From SBBG01 sp033717875 (GTDB taxonomy: Bacteria; Pseudomonadota; Gammaproteobacteria; Ga0077554; Ga007554): a DNA stretch of 47,850 nt. The DNA lies in NCBI GenBank assembly GCA_033717875.1, contig JADDKJ010000027.1:1-47850 (forward strand), written 5' to 3'. Of the stretch, positions 1-6,614 are shown one piece after another. Position numbers and translations under genes: made by a program. The number at the start of each line of letters is the position of its first letter. Position 1 is the stretch's first letter. The notes beneath the pieces were generated by a model. It was not told where the DNA came from, did not search any database, and saw only the letters and a program-made list of their open reading frames with translations.

Positions 1-58
1 CCATCAGGCGTATCGCTTCTTGGGTGTCCCGGTCATGAGTACGTCCGTCTCTTTTCAT
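1..58 (-). CDS. IS630-like transposase, N-terminal fragment (runs off the window)
   Basis: Reading the minus strand from the ATG at 58, the first 19 codons give MKRDGRTHDRDTQEAIRLM and stay open to the window edge. This strongly resembles the start of the helix-turn-helix region of IS630-family transposases, which typically begin MKRDGR followed by D/H-rich residues and an EAIR-like helix. Only the first residues are visible, so the DDE catalytic core and the integrity of the gene cannot be judged. No strong Shine-Dalgarno is seen. The element's outer end probably lies between 59 and about 118, next to the decayed inverted-repeat element. The assignment rests on recalled family resemblance. 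Confidence 0.55.
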   Translation of the reverse strand, partial: MKRDGRTHDRDTQEAIRLM

Positions 59-112
59 GTCCAATTGGAGCGTGAACAATGCCGGTAAGTTCCCTTGTTG
101 TAGACATTATTT

Positions 113-261
113 CTGACTTATGAGTAATTCAGCGGTTCCGCGGCACAAGGAGGTGCCGACATTTTTCAATCACGGCAAGTGATTGAATGAAAGAAAAGAA
201 AAAATCGCATTTTTGCTTTTCGTGCTATGGGAATTCCAGGATGGAATTATTCAGAGCTTCC
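113..261 (-). mobile_element. MITE-like element A, copy 1 (decayed at one end)
   Basis: The reverse complement of this stretch matches 16352-16502 along nearly its whole length, including the blocks CTCTGAATAATTCCATCC, AGCACGAAAAGCAAAAAT and AATCACTTGCCGTGATTG. The end at 261 keeps the terminal repeat GGAAGCTCTGAATAATTC. The other end diverges after GAATTACTCATA, close to the IS630-like fragment, so it may have been cut by that insertion at a TA (119-120). The intact end overlaps the stop codon of the DUF1841 gene. No coding capacity is seen. It is too short to move on its own and would need a transposase in trans. Confidence 0.75.
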
Positions 262-689
262 TATATTTTTCTCTGTAGACAATCCAGATAGGCAATCTCA
301 TCCGGTGCGGTCTGGTTGCGCTGCGCCTGCCAGATGATTTCCGCCAGGCACTCCGCCATTTGGTGTTCCGCTTCGTGGGGATCATGCAGACGGTTCAATA
401 GCTGCTGACGCAGGCCGCGCACGCCCGCCGGCCGGTCCGTGGCGAGCTGTTCGCGGATGGCGAGGTGCATCGCCAGATGTAGGAAGGGATTGGCCTGCCC
501 CAGTTCGGGGAGGTAATCCTTGTGTAGCGAAGTCTCTTCGTTTTCCAGCATGGCGTGATATTCGGGATGCTCGCGAATAGCGGATGCGATGGCGTCTTCC
601 AGCGGCTCCAGCGGCAGGCCATTCCTGTATTTGCGCCAGGCTTCAAAAAACATGCGGCGCATTTGATCGCGGTCTTGGCCAAAAATCAT
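261..689 (-). CDS. DUF1841 family protein
   Basis: A 142-residue protein starting MIFGQDRDQMRRMFFEAWRK, the typical opening of the DUF1841 family found next to nth in many gamma- and betaproteobacteria. It is helical and charged, with an HPEYHAMLE segment near residues 40-48, a conserved NPFLHLAMHLAIREQ stretch near 67-81, and a C-terminal AECLAEIIWQAQR helix. No signal peptide or membrane segment is visible, so it should be cytoplasmic. It starts 3 bases after the nth stop codon and is probably translationally coupled to it as the last gene of the rsx-nth operon. Its function is unknown. Its stop codon (TAG, 263-261) lies inside the terminal repeat of MITE-like element A, so the last residues may have been set by that insertion. 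Confidence 0.88.
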   Translation of the reverse strand: MIFGQDRDQMRRMFFEAWRKYRNGLPLEPLEDAIASAIREHPEYHAMLENEETSLHKDYLPELGQANPFLHLAMHLAIREQLATDRPAGVRGLRQQLLNRLHDPHEAEHQMAECLAEIIWQAQRNQTAPDEIAYLDCLQRKI

Positions 690-692
690 TGA

Positions 693-1325
693 TCACTCCG
701 TCTTGTCTGGATATTCACACAGATCATAAATGATACACGCGCCGCAGCGCGGTTTGCGCGCGGTGCAGACGTAGCGGCCGTGCAGGATCAGCCAGTGATG
801 GGCATCGTGTTTGAACTCGTCTGGTATGACTCTCAGCAGTTCCTTTTCCACCGCCAGTACGGTCTTACCGGGAGCCAGGCCAATGCGATTGGCGACGCGG
901 AAGATGTGGGTGTCCACCGCAATGGTGGGTTGGCCGAAGGCGGTGTTGAGTATGACGTTGGCGGTTTTTCTGCCCACGCCCGGCAGCGCTTCGAGCGCCT
1001 CGCGTTCCGCCGGTACCTGCCCGCCGTGTTTGTCGACCAGGATGGCGCAGGTTTTAATGATGTTGTGTGCCTTGCTGTTGAACAGGCCGATGGTCTGGAT
1101 GTATTTTTTCAATCCAGTTTCGCCCAGCTTCAGGATGGCTCGCGGCGTATTGGCGGCTTTGAACAGCTTCTCGGTGGCCTTGTTGACGCCCTTGTCGGTG
1201 GCCTGGGCGGAGAGGATGACCGCGATCAGCAGTTCGAACGGTGTGCTGTGGTTAAGTTCAGTGGTCGGATGGGGGTTGGCCGCCTGGAAGCGGGCGAAGA
1301 GTTCACGGATTTTCTTGGGGCGCAT
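693..1325 (-). CDS. nth: Endonuclease III (DNA glycosylase/AP lyase)
   Basis: Base-excision-repair enzyme that removes oxidised pyrimidines and cleaves the abasic strand by beta-elimination. The 210 residues align without gaps to the family numbering. The helix-hairpin-helix is LPGVGRKTA at 114-122 with catalytic Lys120. Catalytic Asp138 lies in VDTHIFR. The four [4Fe-4S] cysteines are C187, C194, C197 and C203, the same positions as in the E. coli enzyme. QATD near 41-44 is the usual minor-groove loop. It follows rsxE by 36 bases and precedes the DUF1841 gene by 3. The rsxABCDGE-nth order is characteristic of gammaproteobacteria. All key residues are present, so activity is expected. Confidence 0.97.
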   Translation of the reverse strand: MRPKKIRELFARFQAANPHPTTELNHSTPFELLIAVILSAQATDKGVNKATEKLFKAANTPRAILKLGETGLKKYIQTIGLFNSKAHNIIKTCAILVDKHGGQVPAEREALEALPGVGRKTANVILNTAFGQPTIAVDTHIFRVANRIGLAPGKTVLAVEKELLRVIPDEFKHDAHHWLILHGRYVCTARKPRCGACIIYDLCEYPDKTE

Positions 1326-1361
1326 GGGCTCTTTGAGAATCTCAGTGACTGCATGGCGCTA

Positions 1362-2063
1362 TCAAGCTGCCGTCCCCGCGCCCAACGATGGCACGGCGGC
1401 TGTCGCGGCGGCGGCACGGCGCTGTTTGTTGCGGTTGTCGATGACATTTTTCAGGGCGATGAGCAGACCCAGACCGATGAACGCGCCCGGCGGCAGGATG
1501 GCGAGCAGGAAGCCGCGGTAATCCTCGACGAGGGTGATGGTCATCCACTTCGCGCCTTCTCCGAACATGAGATGGGCTTGCGAGAACAGCGTGCCCTTGC
1601 CCAGCGCCTCGCGCAAGGCGCCCAGCAGTACCAATACCACGAGGAAACCCAGGCCCATGGTGAAGCCATCCAGCGCGGCGCGGCCCGGCGTGGTTTTGGA
1701 GGCGAAGGCCTCGGCGCGGCCCAGCACGGAGCAGTTGGTGACGATCAGCGGAATGAAGATACCGAGCACCAGGTAAAGCTCATGAACATAGGCGTTCATG
1801 GCCAGTTCGATGGCGGTGACGATGGAGGCGATGACCACGACAAAGACCGGAATGCGCACATCGGGTTTGATCTGGTGGCGGATGAGGGAGACCGTGACGT
1901 TCGATAGCACCAGGGTCATCAGCGTTGCAATGCCCAGGCCCAGGCCGTTGATCACGGTGCCGGACACCGCCATCAGCGGGCACAGGCCGAGGATCTGCAC
2001 CAGCGCCGGGTTATTGTTCCACAGGCCGTCCTGGGCGATTTTGCCGTAGTCACTGTTTGCCAT
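1362..2063 (-). CDS. rsxE: Rnf/Rsx electron transport complex subunit E
   Basis: A 233-residue polytopic membrane subunit of the ion-translocating Rnf (Rsx) complex, which couples ferredoxin/NADH electron transfer to ion movement or, in E. coli, keeps SoxR reduced. MANSDYGKIAQDGLWNNNPALVQILGLCPLMA near the N-terminus and LVLGIFIPLIVTNCSVLGRAEAFA in the middle are diagnostic of RnfE, a homologue of RnfA; each half carries a conserved Cys that may ligate an intramembrane Fe-S cluster. About six membrane helices are visible. The start at 2063 was chosen because residues upstream in this frame are rsxG shadow sequence and this ATG begins the family homology. It overlaps rsxG by 14 bases. The C-terminal tail is Ala-rich. 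Confidence 0.95.
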   Translation of the reverse strand: MANSDYGKIAQDGLWNNNPALVQILGLCPLMAVSGTVINGLGLGIATLMTLVLSNVTVSLIRHQIKPDVRIPVFVVVIASIVTAIELAMNAYVHELYLVLGIFIPLIVTNCSVLGRAEAFASKTTPGRAALDGFTMGLGFLVVLVLLGALREALGKGTLFSQAHLMFGEGAKWMTITLVEDYRGFLLAILPPGAFIGLGLLIALKNVIDNRNKQRRAAAATAAVPSLGAGTAA

Positions 2064-2697
2064 TGCTTGTCCCTCCAGAGGGAGATGCGAACAGGGTATC
2101 CCGGTTCGCAGAGAAATATTGTAAACATTTATGGGTGGCCTTGACCACCGCGCGTGGCGTGATGGTGGCGCCGGTGAACTGGTCGAATATCCCGCCGTCT
2201 TTCTTGACCCTCCATCCGTCGTCCCCGGGGTTGATGAGCGACCGGCCATCGAAACCCTTGATCCAGTCCGAACGCGCGATTTCGATGGCGTCACCGAGGC
2301 CGGGCGTTTCCTTGTGCGAAACCACGCGGACACCGGCGATCGTGCCATCGTAGCGGATGGCGACCAGCAGCTTGATCTCGCCGCTGTAGCCGTCCGGCGC
2401 GACAGGGGAAAGAATGGCCGCCACCGGCACGCCCTTCAGGCGGGCGCGGTATACCGTGACGGGTTGATCGGTGCCGAGAAGCGCCTTCGAGGTGACTTCG
2501 ATGGCATCCTTGGACATGTCGTTGTCGTGCAGCGCGGGCGGAATCAGGCTATGCAGGTTGCGCAACAGCGTGGCGCGCTCTTCGGCGGCGATGCGCTCCG
2601 CAGTGGCGTTCTGGGTGAGCGCCACCAGGCCGCTGCCGATGGCGGCGAATGCGCCGAGCAGCAGGGCCATTTGCATCATGTGTTTGCCGAGCGTCAT
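2050..2697 (-). CDS. rsxG: Rnf/Rsx electron transport complex subunit G (covalent FMN)
   Basis: Periplasm-facing flavoprotein subunit of the Rnf/Rsx complex, 215 residues. One N-terminal membrane anchor (about residues 9-28) is followed by an FMN-binding domain. The flavinylation signature D-x-x-T-G-A-T is at residues 172-178, so Thr178 is the expected site for phosphodiester-linked FMN added by ApbE; no apbE gene lies in this window. HKETPGLGDAIE at 128-139 is the usual conserved loop before the flavin site. It overlaps rsxD by 4 bases and rsxE by 14, indicating translational coupling. Confidence 0.95.
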   Translation of the reverse strand: MTLGKHMMQMALLLGAFAAIGSGLVALTQNATAERIAAEERATLLRNLHSLIPPALHDNDMSKDAIEVTSKALLGTDQPVTVYRARLKGVPVAAILSPVAPDGYSGEIKLLVAIRYDGTIAGVRVVSHKETPGLGDAIEIARSDWIKGFDGRSLINPGDDGWRVKKDGGIFDQFTGATITPRAVVKATHKCLQYFSANRDTLFASPSGGTSNGKQ

Positions 2698-3731
2698 TTT
2701 TTGCGACCGTGGCCGAAGACGCGGGAGTGGATATGGTAGTCGATGGTCGGCGTCGCCAAGTTCATCAGCAGCACGGCGAAAGCGACCGCATCGGGATAGC
2801 CACCCCAGGCGCGGATGATATAGACCAGCACGCCGATCAGCGCGCCGTACAGCAGTCGCCCGCGGACGGAGGCGGGCGCGGTGACCGGATCAGTGGCGAT
2901 GAAGAAGGCGCCGAGCAGCGTCGCGCCGCTGAACAGATGGAACAGCGGCGAGGCGTAGCGTTCCGCGTCGATGAGGAAAAAGATCAGCGCCATGCCGAGC
3001 AATCCGCCGATCATGGCGGCAGGGATATGCCAGTTGATGATCCGTTTGTAGAGCAGCCATAGCCCGCCGAGCAGAAAGCCCGCACTGATCCATTCCACGC
3101 TCTTGCCGCCGACATAGCCGAAGATCGGCGCGCTGGTGATCTCAGCCATGCTGCGGTCGATTTTGAGCTGGGTTTTCAGGGTGTCCAGCGTCGTGGCGGT
3201 GGTGATGGCGTCCATGCGCAGGCCGTCGGGCAGGGCGCCGGTGAAAATGACGCGCAGCGTGTCGAAAAAGCTCAAGCTGTGTTGGCTTAGCATCAGTGGC
3301 GTCTGCCAGGAGGTCATCTCCACCGGAAAGGAAATCAGCAGCATCACATAGCCGACCATCGCCGGGTTGAAGGTGTTGTAGCCCAGCCCGCCATAGAGCT
3401 GCTTGGCGACGATGATGGCGAAGGCGGTGCCGATCAGCGTGATCCACCATGGCGAGAGCGGCGGGATGGAGATGCCGAGCAGCACGGCGGTGAGCGCCGC
3501 GCTGCCATCGGTAAGAAACGGCTGGAGCGGTTTGTCGCGCACCTTCAGCATGGCTGCCTCGCAACCCAGTGCGACGACAACGGCCAATGCGATGTTGATG
3601 AGCACGCCCCAGCCGAAGAACCAGATATAGGCGGCCAGGCCTGGGATCAGCGCATACACCACGCGCAGCATGACGGTGGACACCGATGCAGGCATGTGGC
3701 TGTGGGGAGAGCTTGGGGTTTTAAGTTTCAC
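2694..3731 (-). CDS. rsxD: Rnf/Rsx electron transport complex subunit D (covalent FMN)
   Basis: A 345-residue polytopic membrane subunit with many hydrophobic helices, homologous to NqrB. The LTDGSAALTAVLLGISIPP segment near 73-91 and YNTFNPAMVGYVMLLISFP near 118-136 are typical of RnfD. The likely flavinylation motif D-A-I-T-T-A-T is at 174-180, which points to Thr180 as the covalent FMN site; the usual Gly of the S/T-G-A-T motif is Thr here, a small departure worth noting. FIATDPVTAPAS in the C-terminal half is another conserved loop. It overlaps rsxC and rsxG by 4 bases each. Confidence 0.95.
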   Translation of the reverse strand: MKLKTPSSPHSHMPASVSTVMLRVVYALIPGLAAYIWFFGWGVLINIALAVVVALGCEAAMLKVRDKPLQPFLTDGSAALTAVLLGISIPPLSPWWITLIGTAFAIIVAKQLYGGLGYNTFNPAMVGYVMLLISFPVEMTSWQTPLMLSQHSLSFFDTLRVIFTGALPDGLRMDAITTATTLDTLKTQLKIDRSMAEITSAPIFGYVGGKSVEWISAGFLLGGLWLLYKRIINWHIPAAMIGGLLGMALIFFLIDAERYASPLFHLFSGATLLGAFFIATDPVTAPASVRGRLLYGALIGVLVYIIRAWGGYPDAVAFAVLLMNLATPTIDYHIHSRVFGHGRKK

Positions 3732-5191
3732 TCTTCGTTCTTTGTTGTTGCGGAAGTCAGCTCTTCTTTCTTTTGCGCGTGTTTCGCCGCGCGCTCGGCT
3801 TTTTCGCGGTCGATGCGTTGCAAGCGGAATTCATGGCGGATGCGTGCCTGTTCGGCCTTTTGTTTCTCGCGTTCCGCAGCCCAGATCTCGGTCTTGGCGT
3901 AGCGGTAATAATGCACCAGCGGAATGTTGCTCGGGCAGACGTAAGAGCAGCAGCCGCATTCGATGCAGTCGAACAGATCGTATTCCTGAACCTTGTCCAG
4001 GTCCTTGGCATGAGCGTGCCAGTAGAGCTGCTGTGGCAGCAGGTTGACGGGGCAGGCGTCGGCGCATGCTCCGCAACGGATGCACGGCATCACCGGCCGC
4101 TGCGCCGGAGCGTTGTCCCGCGTCATGGCAAGAATGCAGTTGGTGGTCTTGATCACCGGCACGTCATCGCCGGGCAGGGAAAAGCCCATCATCGGCCCGC
4201 CCATGACGAGGCGTTCAAGTGTACCGGGATCCCCGCCGCATTCGTCGAGCAGATCCTTCACCGGCGTGCCGATCAGCACCTCCAGATTGCGCGGCTGGGC
4301 GATGTTGCCGCCGCTAATGGTCATGTGGCGCGAAATCAGCGGTTCCCCGTGTTCGATGGCGCGGTACACGGCCACCGCCGTGCCGACATTGTGGCACACG
4401 ATACCGATATGGATCGGCAGGCCGTTGCTCGGCACTTCCATGCCGGTGAGCACTTTGATCAATTGCTTCTCGCCGCCCGCCGGATACATGGTCGGCACCT
4501 GCGCCACTTCGATGTCCGTGCCACGGGTTGCCGTGAGCATCGCCGCGTAGGCTTCGGGCTTGTTGTCTTCCACAGCGATGACGCAGGCGCGCGCATGCAG
4601 CGCATGGCGCATGATGCGCAGGCCGCGAATGATGTCCTGCGCGCGTTCGCGCATCAGCATGTCGTCGCAGGTGATATAGGGCTCGCATTCGACGCCGTTG
4701 AGGATCAGGGTGTCGACCGTCTTGCCCGGGCCGGGATTGAGCTTGATGAACGAGGGAAAGCCCGCGCCGCCCAGGCCGACGATGCCGGCTTCGCGGATGA
4801 TGTTGCGCAGATGGCTGGGATCGAGCTGATCGTAGTCGCCGTGCGGGTGCAATTCCGTCCAGCGGTCTTCGCCGTCGGTTTCGATGACGATGCAGGGTGC
4901 GTTCAAGCCGGAAGGGTGCGGCACGGGCAGGTCGCCGATTGCGACCACGGTGCCCGAGCTGGGCGCATGCAGCGGAGCGCTGACAAAGCCCTTGGCGTGC
5001 GCGATCATTTGTCCCTTGAGGACAGGATCCCCGACCTTGACTACCGCTTCGGCGGCTTCGCCGATGTGCTGATGCAGAGGCAGGATCAGGCGCTTGGGCA
5101 GGCGCGCGCGCGTTACCGGCAGACGGGTGGACTCGCCTTTATGGTCCGGCAGATGAACGCCGCCATTGAATTTCCACAGGCGACGGATCAC
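3728..5191 (-). CDS. rsxC: Rnf/Rsx electron transport complex subunit C (FMN/NADH-binding, two [4Fe-4S])
   Basis: Peripheral NADH-oxidising subunit, 487 residues. The GTG start at 5191 overlaps the rsxB stop codon by 4 bases and begins the family sequence (IRRLWKFNGGVHLPDHK); upstream residues in this frame are rsxB and rsxA shadows. The Gly-rich nucleotide loop GLGGAGFP is at 139-146. Two ferredoxin-type clusters are C370-x2-C373-x2-C376-x3-C380 and C409-x2-C412-x2-C415-x3-C419. The C-terminus after residue 438 is a short Lys/Glu/Arg-rich coiled-coil tail. The long Ala-rich repeat extension of the E. coli protein is absent, as in many other species. Confidence 0.95.
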   Translation of the reverse strand: MIRRLWKFNGGVHLPDHKGESTRLPVTRARLPKRLILPLHQHIGEAAEAVVKVGDPVLKGQMIAHAKGFVSAPLHAPSSGTVVAIGDLPVPHPSGLNAPCIVIETDGEDRWTELHPHGDYDQLDPSHLRNIIREAGIVGLGGAGFPSFIKLNPGPGKTVDTLILNGVECEPYITCDDMLMRERAQDIIRGLRIMRHALHARACVIAVEDNKPEAYAAMLTATRGTDIEVAQVPTMYPAGGEKQLIKVLTGMEVPSNGLPIHIGIVCHNVGTAVAVYRAIEHGEPLISRHMTISGGNIAQPRNLEVLIGTPVKDLLDECGGDPGTLERLVMGGPMMGFSLPGDDVPVIKTTNCILAMTRDNAPAQRPVMPCIRCGACADACPVNLLPQQLYWHAHAKDLDKVQEYDLFDCIECGCCSYVCPSNIPLVHYYRYAKTEIWAAEREKQKAEQARIRHEFRLQRIDREKAERAAKHAQKKEELTSATTKNEE

Positions 5192-5763
5192 CCGTGTGCG
5201 CCCTTGGTCAAAACCGGTTTTTCCTGCGGCGTTGGCTCGGGGAACGACCATGTCCATTCGCGGATGTTCTTCTTGAGCGGTTCCATGGTGATGCAATCGA
5301 CGGGGCAGGGCGCGACGCACAACTCGCAACCTGTGCATTCGCTGGCGATCACGGTATGCAATTGCTTGGCCGCACCGAGGATGGCGTCCACCGGGCAAGC
5401 CTGGATGCACAGCGTGCAGCCGATGCAGGTGGCTTCGTCGATGACCGCCAGCATCTTCGGCTTGACTTGCCCGTGCGTCTCGCTGAGCGGCTTGGGATCG
5501 CGGCCCAGCAGGTCGGCGAGCTTGACGATGCCGGCCTCGCCGCCGGGCGCGCACTGGTTGATGTCGGCCTCGCCCTTGGCGATGGCCTCGGCGTAGGGGC
5601 GGCAGCCCGGATAGCCGCACTGTCCGCATTGCGTCTGCGGCAGAATGGCGTTGATCTTGTCCGCGAGCGGGTCTCCCTCCACCTTGAAGCGGATCGCGGC
5701 ATAACCCAGCACCAGGCCGAACACCGCCGCAAGCAGACCCAATGCGATGATTGCTGCGAGCAT
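5188..5763 (-). CDS. rsxB: Rnf/Rsx electron transport complex subunit B (ferredoxin-like)
   Basis: A 191-residue Fe-S subunit that carries electrons between the soluble donor side and the membrane subunits. An N-terminal membrane anchor (residues 3-24) is followed by a four-Cys domain (C46, C49, C54, C71). Two classical [4Fe-4S] ferredoxin motifs follow, C113-x2-C116-x2-C119-x3-C123-P and C143-x2-C146-x2-C149-x3-C153-P. The gene sits 3 bases after rsxA and overlaps rsxC by 4 bases. The complete cysteine set argues for a functional subunit. Confidence 0.95.
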   Translation of the reverse strand: MLAAIIALGLLAAVFGLVLGYAAIRFKVEGDPLADKINAILPQTQCGQCGYPGCRPYAEAIAKGEADINQCAPGGEAGIVKLADLLGRDPKPLSETHGQVKPKMLAVIDEATCIGCTLCIQACPVDAILGAAKQLHTVIASECTGCELCVAPCPVDCITMEPLKKNIREWTWSFPEPTPQEKPVLTKGAHG

Positions 5764-5766
5764 GGC

Positions 5767-6348
5767 TTATCCCTTTACCAGCCCCGAAAAGCCCATGAAT
5801 GCCAGCGACATCAAGCCGGCCGTCACCAGCGCGATGGCTGGTCCGCGAAAGGCCACCGGCACGTCGGCGACGATGATGCGCTCGCGCATGGCGGCGAACA
5901 TGATCAGCACCAGGCCCGATCCCACCGCGCCGCCGAAACCATACAGCGCCGACTGGAGAAAGCCGTGCTGTTCCTGCACATTGAGCAGCGCCACGCCGAG
6001 TACCACGCAGTTGACGGTGATCAGGGGCAGGAAAATGCCCAGTACCTGATACAGCACCGGGCTGGTCTTGTGTACCACCATTTCGGTGAATTGCACTACG
6101 GCCGCGATTACCATGATGAAGGCGATGGTGCGCAGATATTCCAGACCCAGCGGCGCCAGCAGATAGGTGTTGACCAGATAGCTGGAGACCGAGGACAGCG
6201 TGAGCACGAAAGCGGTGGCCAGCGCCATGCCCGTGGCCGTCTCCAGTTTCTTCGACACGCCCATGAACGGGCACAGGCCGAGAAACTTCACCAGCACGAA
6301 GTTGTTGACCAGCACGGTGCTGACCAGGATGAGCAGGTATTCGGTCAT
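5767..6348 (-). CDS. rsxA: Rnf/Rsx electron transport complex subunit A
   Basis: First gene of the rsx operon, 193 residues, six hydrophobic helices. The start MTEYLLILVSTVLVNNFVLVKFLGLCPFMGVS is nearly invariant in RnfA/RsxA proteins. LGIFLPLITVNCVVLGVALLN in the middle mirrors the matching segment of RsxE. The Cys in each of these two segments is the candidate ligand for the Fe-S cluster at the RnfA/RnfE interface. The promoter should lie in 6349-6480, which also holds a palindromic repeat; no clear -35/-10 pair could be assigned. Confidence 0.96.
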   Translation of the reverse strand: MTEYLLILVSTVLVNNFVLVKFLGLCPFMGVSKKLETATGMALATAFVLTLSSVSSYLVNTYLLAPLGLEYLRTIAFIMVIAAVVQFTEMVVHKTSPVLYQVLGIFLPLITVNCVVLGVALLNVQEQHGFLQSALYGFGGAVGSGLVLIMFAAMRERIIVADVPVAFRGPAIALVTAGLMSLAFMGFSGLVKG

Positions 6349-6373
6349 GGGCGTCCTGAAAAACGATAATGCA

Positions 6374-6404
6374 GGGCGGGTTGGCGTTTTTGCGTAACCC
6401 GCCC
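6374..6404. repeat. REP-like palindrome (GGGCGGGTT ... AACCCGCCC)
   Basis: A 9-base stem, GGGCGGGTT at 6374-6382 and AACCCGCCC at 6396-6404, with a T-rich loop. The same palindrome type occurs twice in 43448-43565, so it is a dispersed intergenic repeat. It lies 26 bases upstream of rsxA and would end up in or near its leader. Confidence 0.7.
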
Positions 6405-6480
6405 TACATCATGATAACCAACCGCATATTATCCGCTCTCCGCCTTTTCCATACAACCCGGCAATATCACGGGTTTTAGG

Positions 6481-6608
6481 GTCTAAAAATCCGCTGAAGC
6501 CACGATGGCGGCGTTGGAAATGAGCTCAAAATGCTCATGTACTCCGTGTACACTCCGCTTTTACGCGCATTTCCGCCTTGCCCTCGCGTCTTGATCGAAT
6601 TTTTAGAG
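6481..6608. repeat. Repeat family B, copy 1 (inverted-repeat-flanked)
   Basis: Imperfect terminal repeats GTCTAAAAATCCG (6481) and CGAATTTTTAGAG (ending 6608) bound a 128 bp element. The interior shares GCGGCGTT, CTCAAAATGCTCA, TACTCCG and CTCCGCTTTT blocks, then TTGATCGA near the far end, in the same order as the reverse complement of 8760-8927. It ends 6 bases short of the metG stop codon. No coding capacity is seen. The remaining 6405-6480 holds only unassigned intergenic sequence. Confidence 0.65.
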
Positions 6609-6614
6609 GTGTCC

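Noticed and set aside
780..1907. A 375-codon plus-strand open frame
   Set aside because: Antisense to nth and rsxE, both intact with conserved residues.
3773..5596. A 607-codon open frame on the plus strand
   Set aside because: It is antisense to rsxC and rsxB, has His/Arg/Ala-rich composition with no recognisable domain, and the genuine genes on the minus strand have full catalytic motifs.
3728..6274. A single 848-residue protein covering rsxC and upstream
   Set aside because: Only the last 487 residues match RsxC. The upstream part is out-of-frame rsxB/rsxA sequence, and a GTG start overlapping the rsxB stop explains the true gene.
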